A DNA stretch of 64,000 nucleotides, taken from Rossellomorea vietnamensis. Its GTDB lineage: Bacteria; Bacillota; Bacilli; Bacillales; Bacillaceae_B. Of this stretch, positions 30,728-39,821 are shown one piece after another. The DNA is taken from contig NZ_CP104558.1 in assembly GCF_025398035.1 (NCBI RefSeq), forward strand, positions 3,482,001-3,546,000. Direction: 5' to 3'. Each line of letters starts with the position of its first letter. The stretch's first letter is position 1. Made by a program: the position numbers and the translations under genes. The notes beneath the pieces were generated by a model. That model saw only the letters and a list, made by a program, of their open reading frames with translations. It searched no databases and was not told where the DNA came from.

Positions 30728-31891
30728 ATGAAGCAACCTGTTATTGTATCCGCCGTTCGGACCGCCATTGCCAAACAAGGAGGGACTCTTGCTAATATGG
30801 ATCCTTCCATGTATGGAGCTGCTGTGATGAAAGAAGCGATTCAGCGTGCCCATATAAGGGCAGAGGATATTGAGGATGTCATCTTCGGGAACTGTCTTGC
30901 CGGGGGAGGGAATATGGCCAGACTGACTCTGCTTGAAGCCGGTTTACCTCTGTCCATTCCCGGCATGACCATCGATCGTCAATGTGGTTCAGGACTTAAC
31001 AGTATTGGTCTTGCAGCTGATCAAATCCGGGCAGGGCGCGGAGAGGTCTTTCTTGCAGGTGGAACGGAAAGCATGTCACGATCACCATATTTACTTGCAC
31101 CCCAAAGCAGACCCTATGATCGAATGCCTCCTCAATTTGTAAAAAGAAAACTATCGCCAGAACGTATCGGTGACCCTCCTATGGGAATAACAGCGGAAAA
31201 CTTAGCTGAAAAGTATGAAGTAACCAGGGAGGAACAGGATTCATTTGCATACGAAAGCCAACAAAAGATGGCCAATGCAATCAATAGTGGATATTTCAAG
31301 GAACAGATTGTCCCAATTTCGATTACGAATAGAAAAGGAGAATCCTATTCTTTCAATCAAGATGAACATGTTCGTCCGAATACGACATTAGAAGATTTAT
31401 CAAAGCTTTCTCCCGTATTTAAAAAAGGGGGAAGTGTAACGGCTGGGAATTCTTCCGGTGTCAATGACGGGGCATCAGCTGTTGTTCTTATGTCAGAAGA
31501 TCGAGCTATTGAAAAGGGAATTGACGTATTGGCGAAAGTAAAGGAGTGGGCAGTTGCAGGAGTAGATCCAAATATAATGGGGATCGGGCCAGTCCCCGCT
31601 GTTCAAAAAGTGCTTCAGAGAACAGGTCTCTCCCTTGAAGATTTCGATTTGATTGAATTTAATGAGGCGTTCGCTGCTCAGGTGCTTGCCTGTCAGAGGG
31701 AACTGTCTATGGACATGAAGAAAGTGAATGTAAATGGAGGGGCCATTGCTCACGGTCATCCGATCGCAGCAACAGGATCCATGCTCATTACAAAGTTAGT
31801 ATATGAAATGGAAAGACGTGACGCAAAACGTGCGCTTGCAGCTGCTTGTATAGGCGGAGGGCAAGGGATCGCGTTAATACTTGAACGATAA
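30728..31891 (+). CDS. Thiolase 2
   Basis: A 387-residue thiolase with Cys in DRQCGSGLNS, His in HGHPIAATGS and Cys in AACIGGGQG. It shares the family fold with thiolase 1 but differs in the active-site flanks. ATG 30728 follows AAGGAGAGG. The longer frame from 30653 runs inside thiolase 1 and is not used. Confidence 0.92.
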   Translation: MKQPVIVSAVRTAIAKQGGTLANMDPSMYGAAVMKEAIQRAHIRAEDIEDVIFGNCLAGGGNMARLTLLEAGLPLSIPGMTIDRQCGSGLNSIGLAADQIRAGRGEVFLAGGTESMSRSPYLLAPQSRPYDRMPPQFVKRKLSPERIGDPPMGITAENLAEKYEVTREEQDSFAYESQQKMANAINSGYFKEQIVPISITNRKGESYSFNQDEHVRPNTTLEDLSKLSPVFKKGGSVTAGNSSGVNDGASAVVLMSEDRAIEKGIDVLAKVKEWAVAGVDPNIMGIGPVPAVQKVLQRTGLSLEDFDLIEFNEAFAAQVLACQRELSMDMKKVNVNGGAIAHGHPIAATGSMLITKLVYEMERRDAKRALAAACIGGGQGIALILER

Positions 31892-31918
31892 AGAAATGAA
31901 GAATGGAGGGATATAGGT

Positions 31919-32701
31919 ATGATTACATTTGCAAATATAGACATGATCAAAAAAGGACAGCTCGCTTATATCGTAATCAATCGTCCTGAACAGAGAAATG
32001 CTCTGACAAAAGAAACATTAGGAGAAATAACAGAGGCTTTAGAAGATATAAGGAAAGATGAATCGATAGCATGCTTGATCTTTACAGGGCAAGGAAATAA
32101 ATCGTTCGCTGCAGGAGCTGATATTGGCCAGCTGCGTGAAAAATCGGCGCTTGATGCGTTAAGTCCAAGCGGAATGCAAGATGTGTACAATTTAATAGAG
32201 TCTTTCGAGAAGCCTACTATTGCCATGATTAATGGCTATGCTTTGGGAGGCGGATGTGAATTAGCGATGGCATGTGACATACGGGTCGCCTCAACCACTG
32301 CCAAGCTTGGTTTGCCGGAACTTAATCTATCCATCATCCCCAGTGCGGGAGGAACGCAGCGCCTGGTCAGGATCGTCGGCAAAGGAAAGGCCCTGGAAAT
32401 GATATTGATGGGCAAGTTGATAGATGCGGAAGAGGCGCATCGAATCGGTCTTGTATCAGAAGTATCCAATCCTGAAGACCTTGAAGAAAAGGTAGAAGAA
32501 GTGGCGGGTCAAATCCTGTCAAAAGGCCCTTTAGCTGTAAAGTTAGCTAAAATTGCGGTGAATCTGGGATCCGACGTGGATATGAAGACAGGATTGATGA
32601 TTGAAAAGCTTGCTCAGGCTGTCCTCTTTTCTTCAGAAGACAAAAGAGAGGGAACGACGGCATTTCTGGAAAAACGAAAACCAGAGTATCAAGGCAGATA
32701 A
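31919..32701 (+). CDS. Enoyl-CoA hydratase
   Basis: A 260-residue crotonase-fold protein that hydrates the trans-2-enoyl-CoA. AAGADIGQL gives the oxyanion loop, and both candidate catalytic Glu positions are present (PELNLSIIPSAGGTQRL and GKALEM). GGAGGG lies upstream. It is the only crotonase gene in the operon, next to two dehydrogenases of each other kind. Confidence 0.92.
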   Translation: MITFANIDMIKKGQLAYIVINRPEQRNALTKETLGEITEALEDIRKDESIACLIFTGQGNKSFAAGADIGQLREKSALDALSPSGMQDVYNLIESFEKPTIAMINGYALGGGCELAMACDIRVASTTAKLGLPELNLSIIPSAGGTQRLVRIVGKGKALEMILMGKLIDAEEAHRIGLVSEVSNPEDLEEKVEEVAGQILSKGPLAVKLAKIAVNLGSDVDMKTGLMIEKLAQAVLFSSEDKREGTTAFLEKRKPEYQGR

Positions 32702-32718
32702 AAAGGGGGAGGCGAACG

Positions 32719-33123
32719 TTGCCAAATACAATAGAAGACATCCGAGAAAAATTTAAAGATAACCCGTTTTTTTCGCATATAGGGTTTGAAATCGTGCATT
32801 TTGAAGAAGGAAATGTGAAAATCAAACTGGATATTAAAGAATATTTACTAAATATAAATGGAACCCTTCATGGAGGTGTTCATGCAACCATGCTGGATTA
32901 TATTCTTGGCATGGTCACGCGGTCCGTTACGAAGGCAAAAGTAGTGACAACGAATTTAACCGTTCATTATCTTTCCAGTATTTCAGAAGGTGAAATCTTC
33001 GCAGAGGCCAAAGTTCTTCAGCAAGGATATAAACTGGCTTTCACTGAAGGGGAAATTAAGGATAGTCAAGGTAATATTCTGGCAAAGGGAATTGGCACGT
33101 TCAAGCTTGTCCGTGATAAGTGA
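32719..33123 (+). CDS. PaaI-type hotdog acyl-CoA thioesterase
   Basis: A 134-residue hotdog-fold protein with NINGTLHGGVHATMLDYILG (about 45-64), the catalytic-loop region of PaaI-like thioesterases. It starts with TTG after GGGGGAGG. At the end of the beta-oxidation operon it may release free acid from stalled CoA esters. No T-rich terminator follows; the T-runs at about 33124-33140 are not hairpins. Confidence 0.8.
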   Translation: MPNTIEDIREKFKDNPFFSHIGFEIVHFEEGNVKIKLDIKEYLLNINGTLHGGVHATMLDYILGMVTRSVTKAKVVTTNLTVHYLSSISEGEIFAEAKVLQQGYKLAFTEGEIKDSQGNILAKGIGTFKLVRDK

Positions 33124-33141
33124 TTTTTTTGGTTTTTTTTC

Positions 33142-33155
33142 AGTAAGCGTTTACA
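33142..33155 (+). promoter_or_regulatory. CcpA (cre)-like site before the MFS transporter
   Basis: AGTAAGCGTTTACA matches the cre consensus TGNAANCGNNNNCA except for the first base. It lies 56 bases before the transporter start, upstream of a TATATAA-like -10. HprK and Crh, which feed CcpA, are in this window. Binding is not shown. Confidence 0.55.
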
Positions 33156-33210
33156 AAGCTAGCTCCTTTTTTGAACTATATAAATAATAACGAAGAAAAG
33201 AGGGATTCAT

Positions 33211-34494
33211 ATGCGGTGGTTTGTTCTTCTAATGTTATTTTTCGGTGCAGTGATAAATTTCGCTGATAAATCAATCATCGGGCTTGCGGCTCTTCCCATT
33301 ATGAAAGAACTGGATTTATCCTATGCGGAATGGGGACTTGTTGGGAGCAGTTATTACTGGCTTTATCCTGTCACAGGTATCTTTGGAGCTGCTTGGGCCG
33401 ATCGAATTGGGGCCAAAAAGGTCCTTGGATTATTAATGTTAACATGGGCCATCCTTCAGTTTGGCGTGTTAGCGATTGCTGCTTTACCACTACTCGTTAT
33501 ATACCGGGTATTATTGGGGGCATTCGAAGGCCCATTCAGTCCAGTGGCCTACAATCACGCGGATAAATGGTTTCCACCAAGACAAAGGGGATTTGCCAAT
33601 TCTGTTGTTGTGGCTGGTGGAACTGTGGGAGCTATGATTGCAGCACCCTTGCTCGTTTTCTTGATTACCCAATTAGGATGGAAATCAGCCTTCGCATGCC
33701 TTGGGGTGGCGAGTATCGTATGGTTCTTCTTATTTCAATTTTTCACTAAAGAAAGTCCTGTGAAAAAATATCAGGATGTTCAACAGAAAAAGAAAGAAAA
33801 ACTTGGTAAAATAAACGTAAAGGATTTTTTAAAGCTTCTTGGTTCTCCTTCTGCTTTATTTACAACACTGGCTTATTTTTCAACTTATATCCTCGTGGTC
33901 TGGTTTTCGGTTTGGTTACCCATTTATCTAGTAGAAGCGGTAAAAATGTCTCCGGCAGAAATGGGATACAGCGTAGCCGTAATTGGAATTGTTTCTGTCC
34001 TTATTTATACAGGAGTGTCAATGTTGTCGGATTATTTATTCAAGAAAAGCGAAAACTGGCGGGTATCAAGGGTATTTGTCGTTGCCGGAGCAATGATCTT
34101 TGGAGCCGTGTTGCTGGCGTCGATCACCATTTTTCAAAATCCGGTATGGGTCATCGTTGCTATGTGTTTAGCCAAAGGGCTGACCTATTCGATTTTACCT
34201 ATTGGACCAACCGTTATGATTAATGAGTGGCCGGAGCGTGGTGCACTGATGACCAGCATCTTAACGTCTTCAGGCAATATCGCAGGGATCATCGCTCCAA
34301 TGTTGACTGGTTATATAGTCGGACTGGCTGGAGCAAATAAAATTGCAGGTTATAACTTATCAATCATGTCTATGGCCGTTCTTGTTCTGCTTTTTGGAAT
34401 ATTGTTTGCACTTTTTGTTAAACCGTCAATAGCCAAAAATAAGGTTGAACTGCATAATAATTTATCAGAAAATTCTAATATTAAGTATTCGTGA
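33211..34494 (+). CDS. MFS transporter (anion:cation symporter type)
   Basis: A 427-residue protein with about 12 membrane segments and the MFS signature GAAWADRIGAKKVLG (loop 2-3). The first segments and FNHADKWFPP-like motif (here YNHADKWFPPRQRG) resemble the anion:cation symporter group that imports organic acids. It begins after AAGAAAAGAGGGA. It may carry the acid fed to the upstream operon, which is inferred from position only. A terminator follows at 34572. Confidence 0.82.
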   Translation: MRWFVLLMLFFGAVINFADKSIIGLAALPIMKELDLSYAEWGLVGSSYYWLYPVTGIFGAAWADRIGAKKVLGLLMLTWAILQFGVLAIAALPLLVIYRVLLGAFEGPFSPVAYNHADKWFPPRQRGFANSVVVAGGTVGAMIAAPLLVFLITQLGWKSAFACLGVASIVWFFLFQFFTKESPVKKYQDVQQKKKEKLGKINVKDFLKLLGSPSALFTTLAYFSTYILVVWFSVWLPIYLVEAVKMSPAEMGYSVAVIGIVSVLIYTGVSMLSDYLFKKSENWRVSRVFVVAGAMIFGAVLLASITIFQNPVWVIVAMCLAKGLTYSILPIGPTVMINEWPERGALMTSILTSSGNIAGIIAPMLTGYIVGLAGANKIAGYNLSIMSMAVLVLLFGILFALFVKPSIAKNKVELHNNLSENSNIKYS

Positions 34495-34571
34495 ACAAGG
34501 ATTCGTCCGGATGAACACGTGGAAGGCTTAAACTTTCCCTTAAACGTTTCTCGATTCAGCTGTGTACCCTG

Positions 34572-34608
34572 GAAGTATGCCCCATATGAGGGCATGCTTC
34601 TTCTTTTT
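34572..34608 (+). terminator. Terminator after the MFS gene
   Basis: GAAGTATGCCC pairs with GGGCATGCTTC (one G-U) around CATATGA, followed by a T-rich tail. Confidence 0.75.
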
Positions 34609-34678
34609 AAGACAGACTAATGTAAAAAGATCTATGAAAGCTGACAGGTAGAATTGAATTTTAAGAGGAGGAAAAAAG

Positions 34679-35671
34679 ATGAAAACACGTATAACAGAAC
34701 TACTGAACATTCAATACCCTGTTATTTGCGGAGGGTTATACAGAATTGGCCGTGCTCCATTAGCAGCTGCTGTTTCAGAGGCGGGAGGACTCGGGATCAT
34801 GACCTCTGCCACTTTTGAAACAGCGGAGGAACTGCGTCAAGAAATAAGAAAAGCAAGAGAATTAACAGAAAAGCCGATTGGCATAAATATCAACTTATTT
34901 CCCAGCGTGAAGAAAATGCCGAACGAGGCATACATAGATGTATTGCTGGATGAAGGGATACGTATTGTGGAAACCTCTGGAAGAAATCCTGAACCATATA
35001 TGAAGATATTAAAAGATAATGACGTAACAGTTATTCATAAAGTAGCAGGAGTAAAATATGCCAAGACTGCCGAGAGAGTGGGATGTGACGCTGTAACTGT
35101 AGTGGGGTTTGAAGCCGGGGGTCATCCAGGGATGGAGGATGTGGGGAATATCGTTTTAGTTCCCCAGACAGTGGATGCAGTATCTATTCCTGTTCTTGCA
35201 GGTGGTGGGATTGCAGATGGCCGCGGCTTGGCTGCGATGCTTGCTTTAGGAGCAGAAGGCATCGTAATGGGTACGAGATTCTTGGCTTCACAAGAAGCAA
35301 TGGTCCACGACAATGTGAAGAGGTGGATGGTACAAGCTTCAGAAATAGATACGGCATTGATTCAGAAATCAATCGGTTCCACTTCGAGAGTGGGCAGAAA
35401 TTCGGTTGCTCTTAAAGTGCTGGAAGCGGAAAGTAGAGGAGCTACATTGGAGGAACTCTTACCTTTCATTTCTGGCCAGAGGTCTGCAAAGGTGTTCAAC
35501 GAAGGAGACCTCGATGGGGGTGTCTTTTCATGTGGCCAATCCGTAGCAAGAATCCGGGAAATTCAAACTGTAAAAGAAATCATTTCAGAGGTGGTAGGTG
35601 AAGGAAGGCAAGTAACGGACAGAATGAGAAACATTTGGAGTGATACTGATCAACTGGAGACAACCCAATAA
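34679..35671 (+). CDS. FMN-dependent NAD(P)H:flavin oxidoreductase, nitronate monooxygenase family
   Basis: A 330-residue TIM-barrel enzyme of the nitronate monooxygenase/2-nitropropane dioxygenase family. ICGGLYRIGRAPLAAAVSEAGGLG at the start, GFEAGGHPG (about 140), AGGGIADGRGLAA (FMN phosphate loop) and GTRFLASQEA are present. Family members include enoyl-ACP reductase-like FabK; activity here is unknown. It follows GAGGAGGAAAAAAG. It ends the accessory catabolic region. Confidence 0.8.
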   Translation: MKTRITELLNIQYPVICGGLYRIGRAPLAAAVSEAGGLGIMTSATFETAEELRQEIRKARELTEKPIGININLFPSVKKMPNEAYIDVLLDEGIRIVETSGRNPEPYMKILKDNDVTVIHKVAGVKYAKTAERVGCDAVTVVGFEAGGHPGMEDVGNIVLVPQTVDAVSIPVLAGGGIADGRGLAAMLALGAEGIVMGTRFLASQEAMVHDNVKRWMVQASEIDTALIQKSIGSTSRVGRNSVALKVLEAESRGATLEELLPFISGQRSAKVFNEGDLDGGVFSCGQSVARIREIQTVKEIISEVVGEGRQVTDRMRNIWSDTDQLETTQ

Positions 35672-35708
35672 TTCGTTCTTCTCCTTTTTCTTACAATTTA
35701 GAATTCTT

Positions 35709-35760
35709 TGTAAGGTTTTCTAACATAATAGTCCAAATCCCCTGGCAGGACATGTATAAT
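35709..35760 (+). promoter_or_regulatory. TnrA box and promoter of tnrA
   Basis: TGTAAGGTTTTCTAACA (35709-35725) fits the TnrA/GlnR consensus TGTNANAWWWTMTNACA with one mismatch. Its centre is about 50 bases upstream of the start expected from TATAAT (35755-35760), and no good -35 is present. This is the layout of TnrA-activated promoters, so positive autoregulation is likely. Confidence 0.8.
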
Positions 35761-35794
35761 CTAGATATTCCCTGCTTAGGAGGATGAGTCAGCC

Positions 35795-36109
35795 GTGGAT
35801 AATGAACCTTCCTATAAAGATAAAAAAGTGATATCAATCGGAGTCGTGAGCGAACTGACCGGGTTGACCGAAAGAAAGATCCGCTATTACGAAGAGAAGA
35901 ATCTGATCTTTCCACAGCGCTCCAACAGGGGATATCGCAAATACTCCTTTTCCGATGTGGAACGATTGATGGATATCGCCGACCAGCGTGAAGAAGGGGT
36001 CACGACGAAAGAAATCAAACATGAACTCACCATAAAAGAGAGAAAAGAAGCGAAGAAAAAAATGATCAAAGGCCAGCTGAATGCACAGTTTGGGGTGCAG
36101 AAGAAGTGA
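35795..36109 (+). CDS. tnrA: Nitrogen regulator TnrA (MerR family)
   Basis: TnrA activates and represses nitrogen genes during nitrogen limitation and is inhibited by feedback-inhibited glutamine synthetase. The 104-residue protein has the MerR wing-helix region [24 protein letters not shown] and the C-terminal KGQLNAQFG tail that contacts glutamine synthetase. It begins with GTG after AGGAGGATGAG. It overlaps nothing; a TnrA box and TATAAT precede it. Small size and the C-tail distinguish it from GlnR. Confidence 0.9.
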   Translation: MDNEPSYKDKKVISIGVVSELTGLTERKIRYYEEKNLIFPQRSNRGYRKYSFSDVERLMDIADQREEGVTTKEIKHELTIKERKEAKKKMIKGQLNAQFGVQKK

Positions 36110-36110
36110 G

Positions 36111-36125
36111 GAGGGACGGACCTCT
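36111..36125. repeat. Half GGGACGGACC repeat after tnrA
   Basis: GAGGGACGGACCTCT sits 2 bases after the tnrA stop and has no inverted partner nearby. It is the fourth copy of the his-operon repeat family. Confidence 0.8.
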
Positions 36126-36259
36126 GGATGTTTGGAGAGCTGTCTATGTGAATATCTCCGATCGATCTTCCAAAAATAAACAGGGTTATAACCCCTCCAA
36201 CAGGGAATAACGACTATTATGAAAGTCATCTCAGTTTATATCGGAAGGTCGGATCATGA

Positions 36260-36976
36260 ATGAAAATGTTAAAAATCGCAGGGGTTGTCGTACTGTTTGC
36301 TCTTATTCCCATCGTCTACTTCAGTTTTTTTGCAGATGAGACAGAGTCATCTTCAAAGAAGCGGGTGATTGCATTGGGGGATTCCCTCACTTACGGCTAT
36401 GGTGATAAGAAGGAAGCAGGATACATCGGGCGGTTAGAAGAGAAAGTAAACAAAGAACAAACGAAGAAGTCGTATAACTTCCAAAACCTAGGGATACCGG
36501 GGCAGCAGTCGGATCAGTTACTCGCACAAATCGTAAAGCCCGAGGTTGCCGAGGATTTAAGTGAAGCGGATGTATTTATCATCAATATTGGAACCAATGA
36601 TTTAATCAAGAACAATGGTGGAGACTTGTTCCCTTTGCACCATGATGAGATCATGGATGCGAAAAAGGACTATCTCGATCATCTTGATAAGATCCTGAAT
36701 ATTACCGGGACAGCGAGCAAAAAAGCGGATATCATCGTGTTGGGATTGTATAATCCGTACCCGGATAAAGACAGCGATAAAATCGAAGCATATGTGGATG
36801 ATTGGAATAAGTCGATAAAGAAGGAAGCAGAAAAACATGAAAATGTGAAATTCGTATCAACCAATCCATTATTCAAAGGAAAGTCCAAGGAAAACTATTT
36901 CCATGATTCCCTCCATCCTAATGGGAAAGGATATGAATTAATGGCAGATCAAATCATGAAAAATTATGACTTTTAA
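36260..36976 (+). CDS. Secreted SGNH/GDSL-family hydrolase
   Basis: A 238-residue protein with an N-terminal hydrophobic segment (about residues 5-25) that is a signal peptide or anchor. SGNH blocks are visible: block I IALGDSLTYGYGDK, block III IGTNDL and block V HDSLHPNGKGY with the catalytic Asp-x-x-His. Such enzymes deacylate lipids or cell-wall substrates outside the cell; the substrate is unknown. GGAAGG lies 11 bases upstream of ATG. Confidence 0.85.
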   Translation: MKMLKIAGVVVLFALIPIVYFSFFADETESSSKKRVIALGDSLTYGYGDKKEAGYIGRLEEKVNKEQTKKSYNFQNLGIPGQQSDQLLAQIVKPEVAEDLSEADVFIINIGTNDLIKNNGGDLFPLHHDEIMDAKKDYLDHLDKILNITGTASKKADIIVLGLYNPYPDKDSDKIEAYVDDWNKSIKKEAEKHENVKFVSTNPLFKGKSKENYFHDSLHPNGKGYELMADQIMKNYDF

Positions 36977-37145
36977 GCTTAGTTTTACAGGATTCGTGAG
37001 GATTCGGGAAGATTTGCACAACCACGTTTGTAACATTAACAATTCCGTAATACCGTTTTAAATCTGTTGTAACACTAGTGAAACAATTTTCGGGTAATAT
37101 AGAAAATAAGAAATTGACCCCCTTTTAAGTAATAAATCCCGTAGA

Positions 37146-37172
37146 TGACACAGGAATCGCCTGTGTCTATTT
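37146..37172 (+). terminator. Hairpin terminator after the SGNH gene
   Basis: GACACAGG and CCTGTGTC around AATCG, followed by TATTTTTTTT. It lies about 170 bases downstream of the SGNH gene stop. Confidence 0.75.
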
Positions 37173-37301
37173 TTTTTGCCTTTTTCCTGTTATAGTGACT
37201 GGGGTATACCTGTACCATTCATTTGCAGTCTCCTCAACATGTCAAAACCTGTCCCAATATCTTTCGATTTTAATCGACACGTTTTCCGGCAGGCGGAGAC
37301 A

Positions 37302-37330
37302 TTGTAGCTTGTCTGCAATCATAGTATAAT
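37302..37330 (+). promoter_or_regulatory. SigmaA promoter of the yvcI-crh operon
   Basis: TTGTAG (37302-37307), a 17-base spacer and TATAAT (37325-37330), about 70 bases before yvcI. Confidence 0.7.
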
Positions 37331-37401
37331 GTAAGGAATGAAGTTGACTGTAATCGGGACTGATGCATCGCTCCCGAATCATCAAGATTGAGGTGAAGGT
37401 A

Positions 37402-37860
37402 GTGCAACGTGTCACAAATTGTTTATATCTGGATGGAGACAAAGTGCTCCTTCTCCAAAAGCCAAGAAGGAACTGGTGGGTCGCCCCGGGCGGGAAGATG
37501 GAGTCCGGTGAATCAATCAGGGATGCCGTCATCCGGGAATATCGCGAGGAAACGGGCATCTATTTAAAGAATCCTGATTTGAAAGGTGTCTTTACGTTCA
37601 TTATTAAAGACGGTGATCAAATCGTTTCGGAGTGGATGATGTTTTCTTTTTTCGCAACTGAGGCGGATGGAGTCAACCTTCAGGAATCCGCAGAAGGTAA
37701 GATTAAATGGCATCCGATTGAAGACATCAAGGATTTACCGATGGCTGAAGGAGATTATCATATTCTGGATTATCTATTGCACGGAAAGAATACGATTTAT
37801 GGGACATTTACCTATACTCCTGATTTTACATTATTATCTTATCGACTGGATCCAAGTTAA
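37402..37860 (+). CDS. yvcI: Nudix hydrolase YvcI
   Basis: Nudix hydrolases cleave nucleoside diphosphates linked to another moiety. The 152-residue protein has the Nudix box GGKMESGESIRDAVIREYREETGI (about 30-53, pattern G-x5-E-x7-REUxEExGU intact). The GTG at 37402 (MQRVTNC) with AGGTGAAGG upstream is better than the ATG at 37363. It is the first gene of the yvcI-rapZ-glmR-whiA-crh block. In vivo substrate is unknown. Confidence 0.88.
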   Translation: MQRVTNCLYLDGDKVLLLQKPRRNWWVAPGGKMESGESIRDAVIREYREETGIYLKNPDLKGVFTFIIKDGDQIVSEWMMFSFFATEADGVNLQESAEGKIKWHPIEDIKDLPMAEGDYHILDYLLHGKNTIYGTFTYTPDFTLLSYRLDPS

Positions 37861-37908
37861 ACAACGAACTTTATATATAGACTATTACGATAAAAGCGGG
37901 GGAAGAGC

Positions 37909-38802
37909 ATGAGTACAGGTTCGACAAACGATGTTCAATTGGTCATCATAACGGGTATGTCCGGAGCTGGCAAAACCGTTGCCATTCAAAGCTTTGAGGA
38001 TTTAGGATTCTTCTGTGTGGACAATCTGCCGCCCACTCTTCTTCCAAAATTTTTGGAACTGATGAAAGAGTCCGGTAATAAAATGAATAAGGTCGCCCTT
38101 GTCATGGACCTCAGGGGAAGGGAATTCTTCGATCATCTATTTAAGGCATTGGATGAACTGGCGGAAACGTCATGGGTATCACCCCAGATCCTTTACCTTG
38201 ACGCAGATGATTCATCCCTGGTGAGACGGTACAAGGAAACACGCCGTTCACATCCATTGGCGCCATCAGGCCTGCCTCTTGAAGGGATCCGACAGGAAAG
38301 GGAGCTCCTCGAGGAATTAAAGGGGCGTGCCCAGCTGATCTACAACACTTCCACAATGAAGCCAAGAGAACTTAGGGAAAAGATTCTAACGGAATTCTCG
38401 GTGAACAAGAAAACGATCTTCACGGTGAACGTCGTATCCTTCGGTTTCAAACACGGTATTCCCATCGATGCCGATCTGGTGTTTGATGTGCGCTTCCTCC
38501 CGAATCCCCATTATATCGATCATATGAGACCGAAAACGGGATTGGATGAAGAGGTATCGACCTATGTGTTGAAATGGAATGAGACGAATAAATTCATCGA
38601 AAAGGTAACCGATTTACTTTCGTTCATGCTTCCCCAATACAAGCGTGAAGGCAAAAGCCAGCTTGTTGTGGCCATCGGATGTACGGGCGGACAGCATCGT
38701 TCCGTTGCGCTGGCAGAGTATCTTGGACATCATTTTGAAAAAGACTACCAAACAAAAATTTCTCATCGAGACATCCAGAAGAGAAAGGGTCTAACAACAT
38801 GA
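37909..38802 (+). CDS. rapZ: RapZ-like RNase adapter/nucleotide-binding protein YvcJ
   Basis: A 297-residue P-loop protein with GMSGAGKT at the N-terminus and the C-terminal [16 protein letters not shown] motif of RapZ/YvcJ. In Proteobacteria RapZ directs GlmZ small RNA to RNase E; in Bacillus YvcJ is a GTPase affecting competence. It overlaps glmR by 4 bases, and the RBS is GGGGGAAGA. Confidence 0.93.
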   Translation: MSTGSTNDVQLVIITGMSGAGKTVAIQSFEDLGFFCVDNLPPTLLPKFLELMKESGNKMNKVALVMDLRGREFFDHLFKALDELAETSWVSPQILYLDADDSSLVRRYKETRRSHPLAPSGLPLEGIRQERELLEELKGRAQLIYNTSTMKPRELREKILTEFSVNKKTIFTVNVVSFGFKHGIPIDADLVFDVRFLPNPHYIDHMRPKTGLDEEVSTYVLKWNETNKFIEKVTDLLSFMLPQYKREGKSQLVVAIGCTGGQHRSVALAEYLGHHFEKDYQTKISHRDIQKRKGLTT

Positions 38803-39761
38803 CACATACACCCAAGGTCGTCGTGATCGGGGGAGGGACCGGCCTGCCGGTCCTCCTCAGGGGATTGAAGCGACACCCGATTGATATATCGGCCATCGTC
38901 ACCGTCGCAGATGACGGTGGCAGTTCCGGCCGTTTGCGGGACAGTTTGGATATTCCGCCTCCGGGAGATATACGGAATGTCCTTGCCGCCCTTTCTGAAG
39001 TAGAGCCACTGGTTGAACAAATGTTTCAGCATCGTTTTGAAACGACGAATGAACTTTCCGGTCATGCACTGGGAAATCTGATCATTGCGGCACTCGCCTC
39101 CATCACTGGGGACTTCGTTCATGCGATCCAGGAAATGAGCAGGGTGTTGAATGTGAAGGGAAAGGTGCTTCCATCCGCGAATCAGAGTGTCATCCTGAAG
39201 GCTGAAATGGAGGATGGGACGATCGTGACGGGGGAATCCGCCATTCCTAAAGCCGGCAAGAAGATCAAACGTGTCTTCCTGAAGCCGGACAGCATCAAGG
39301 CATTAGGTGAAACGTTGCGGGCCATCAAAGAAGCCGATTTAATTGTGATGGGACCGGGAAGCCTATATACTAGTATCTTACCCAATCTTCTTGTTCCCGG
39401 AATTGGCGAAGCCGTCTGCAAAGCGGAAGCCAAGAAGATGTATATTTGCAATATCATGACCCAGGCAGGGGAGACCCTGGATTATTCAGCAAGCGACCAC
39501 GTGAAGGCGTTATACGATCACTTGGAAACTCCGAGCATTGATTATATCCTGGTAAACAAGAAACAGGTGCCAAAAGAGGTGCAGGAAAGATATATTGAAG
39601 AGCAGGCGAGCCCCGTTCATTTCGATGTGGATAAATTAAAATCCATGGGCTTGGAAGTGATTGCAGAAGAGATCCTTTCCTATGACAATCATCTCGTTCG
39701 TCATAACACAGAGAAGGTCGCGGATATTATTTATTCTTATTTGAAAGATTCAACCAACTGA
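38799..39761 (+). CDS. glmR: GlmR/YvcK gluconeogenesis and UDP-GlcNAc regulator
   Basis: A 320-residue CofD/UPF0052-fold protein that binds UDP-GlcNAc and controls carbon flow into peptidoglycan. [17 protein letters not shown] and [14 protein letters not shown] are at the N-terminus. The phosphosugar-binding [13 protein letters not shown] loop is at about 187. Its ATG overlaps the rapZ stop, so the two are translated together. It needs no enzymatic residues that I can point to. Confidence 0.93.
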   Translation: MTHTPKVVVIGGGTGLPVLLRGLKRHPIDISAIVTVADDGGSSGRLRDSLDIPPPGDIRNVLAALSEVEPLVEQMFQHRFETTNELSGHALGNLIIAALASITGDFVHAIQEMSRVLNVKGKVLPSANQSVILKAEMEDGTIVTGESAIPKAGKKIKRVFLKPDSIKALGETLRAIKEADLIVMGPGSLYTSILPNLLVPGIGEAVCKAEAKKMYICNIMTQAGETLDYSASDHVKALYDHLETPSIDYILVNKKQVPKEVQERYIEEQASPVHFDVDKLKSMGLEVIAEEILSYDNHLVRHNTEKVADIIYSYLKDSTN

Positions 39762-39821
39762 TATACAACGAAAATTTCTTGTGTATAAGGTTGTGCAAGC
39801 GTTTGCTAGGAGGTGATGGGG

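Larger units (their letters stand above)
36977..37401. other. Intergenic stretch before yvcI
   Basis: This gap holds a hairpin terminator (37146-37172) that may end the upstream SGNH gene and the yvcI promoter near 37302. I see no ORF or structured RNA besides these. Confidence 0.6.
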
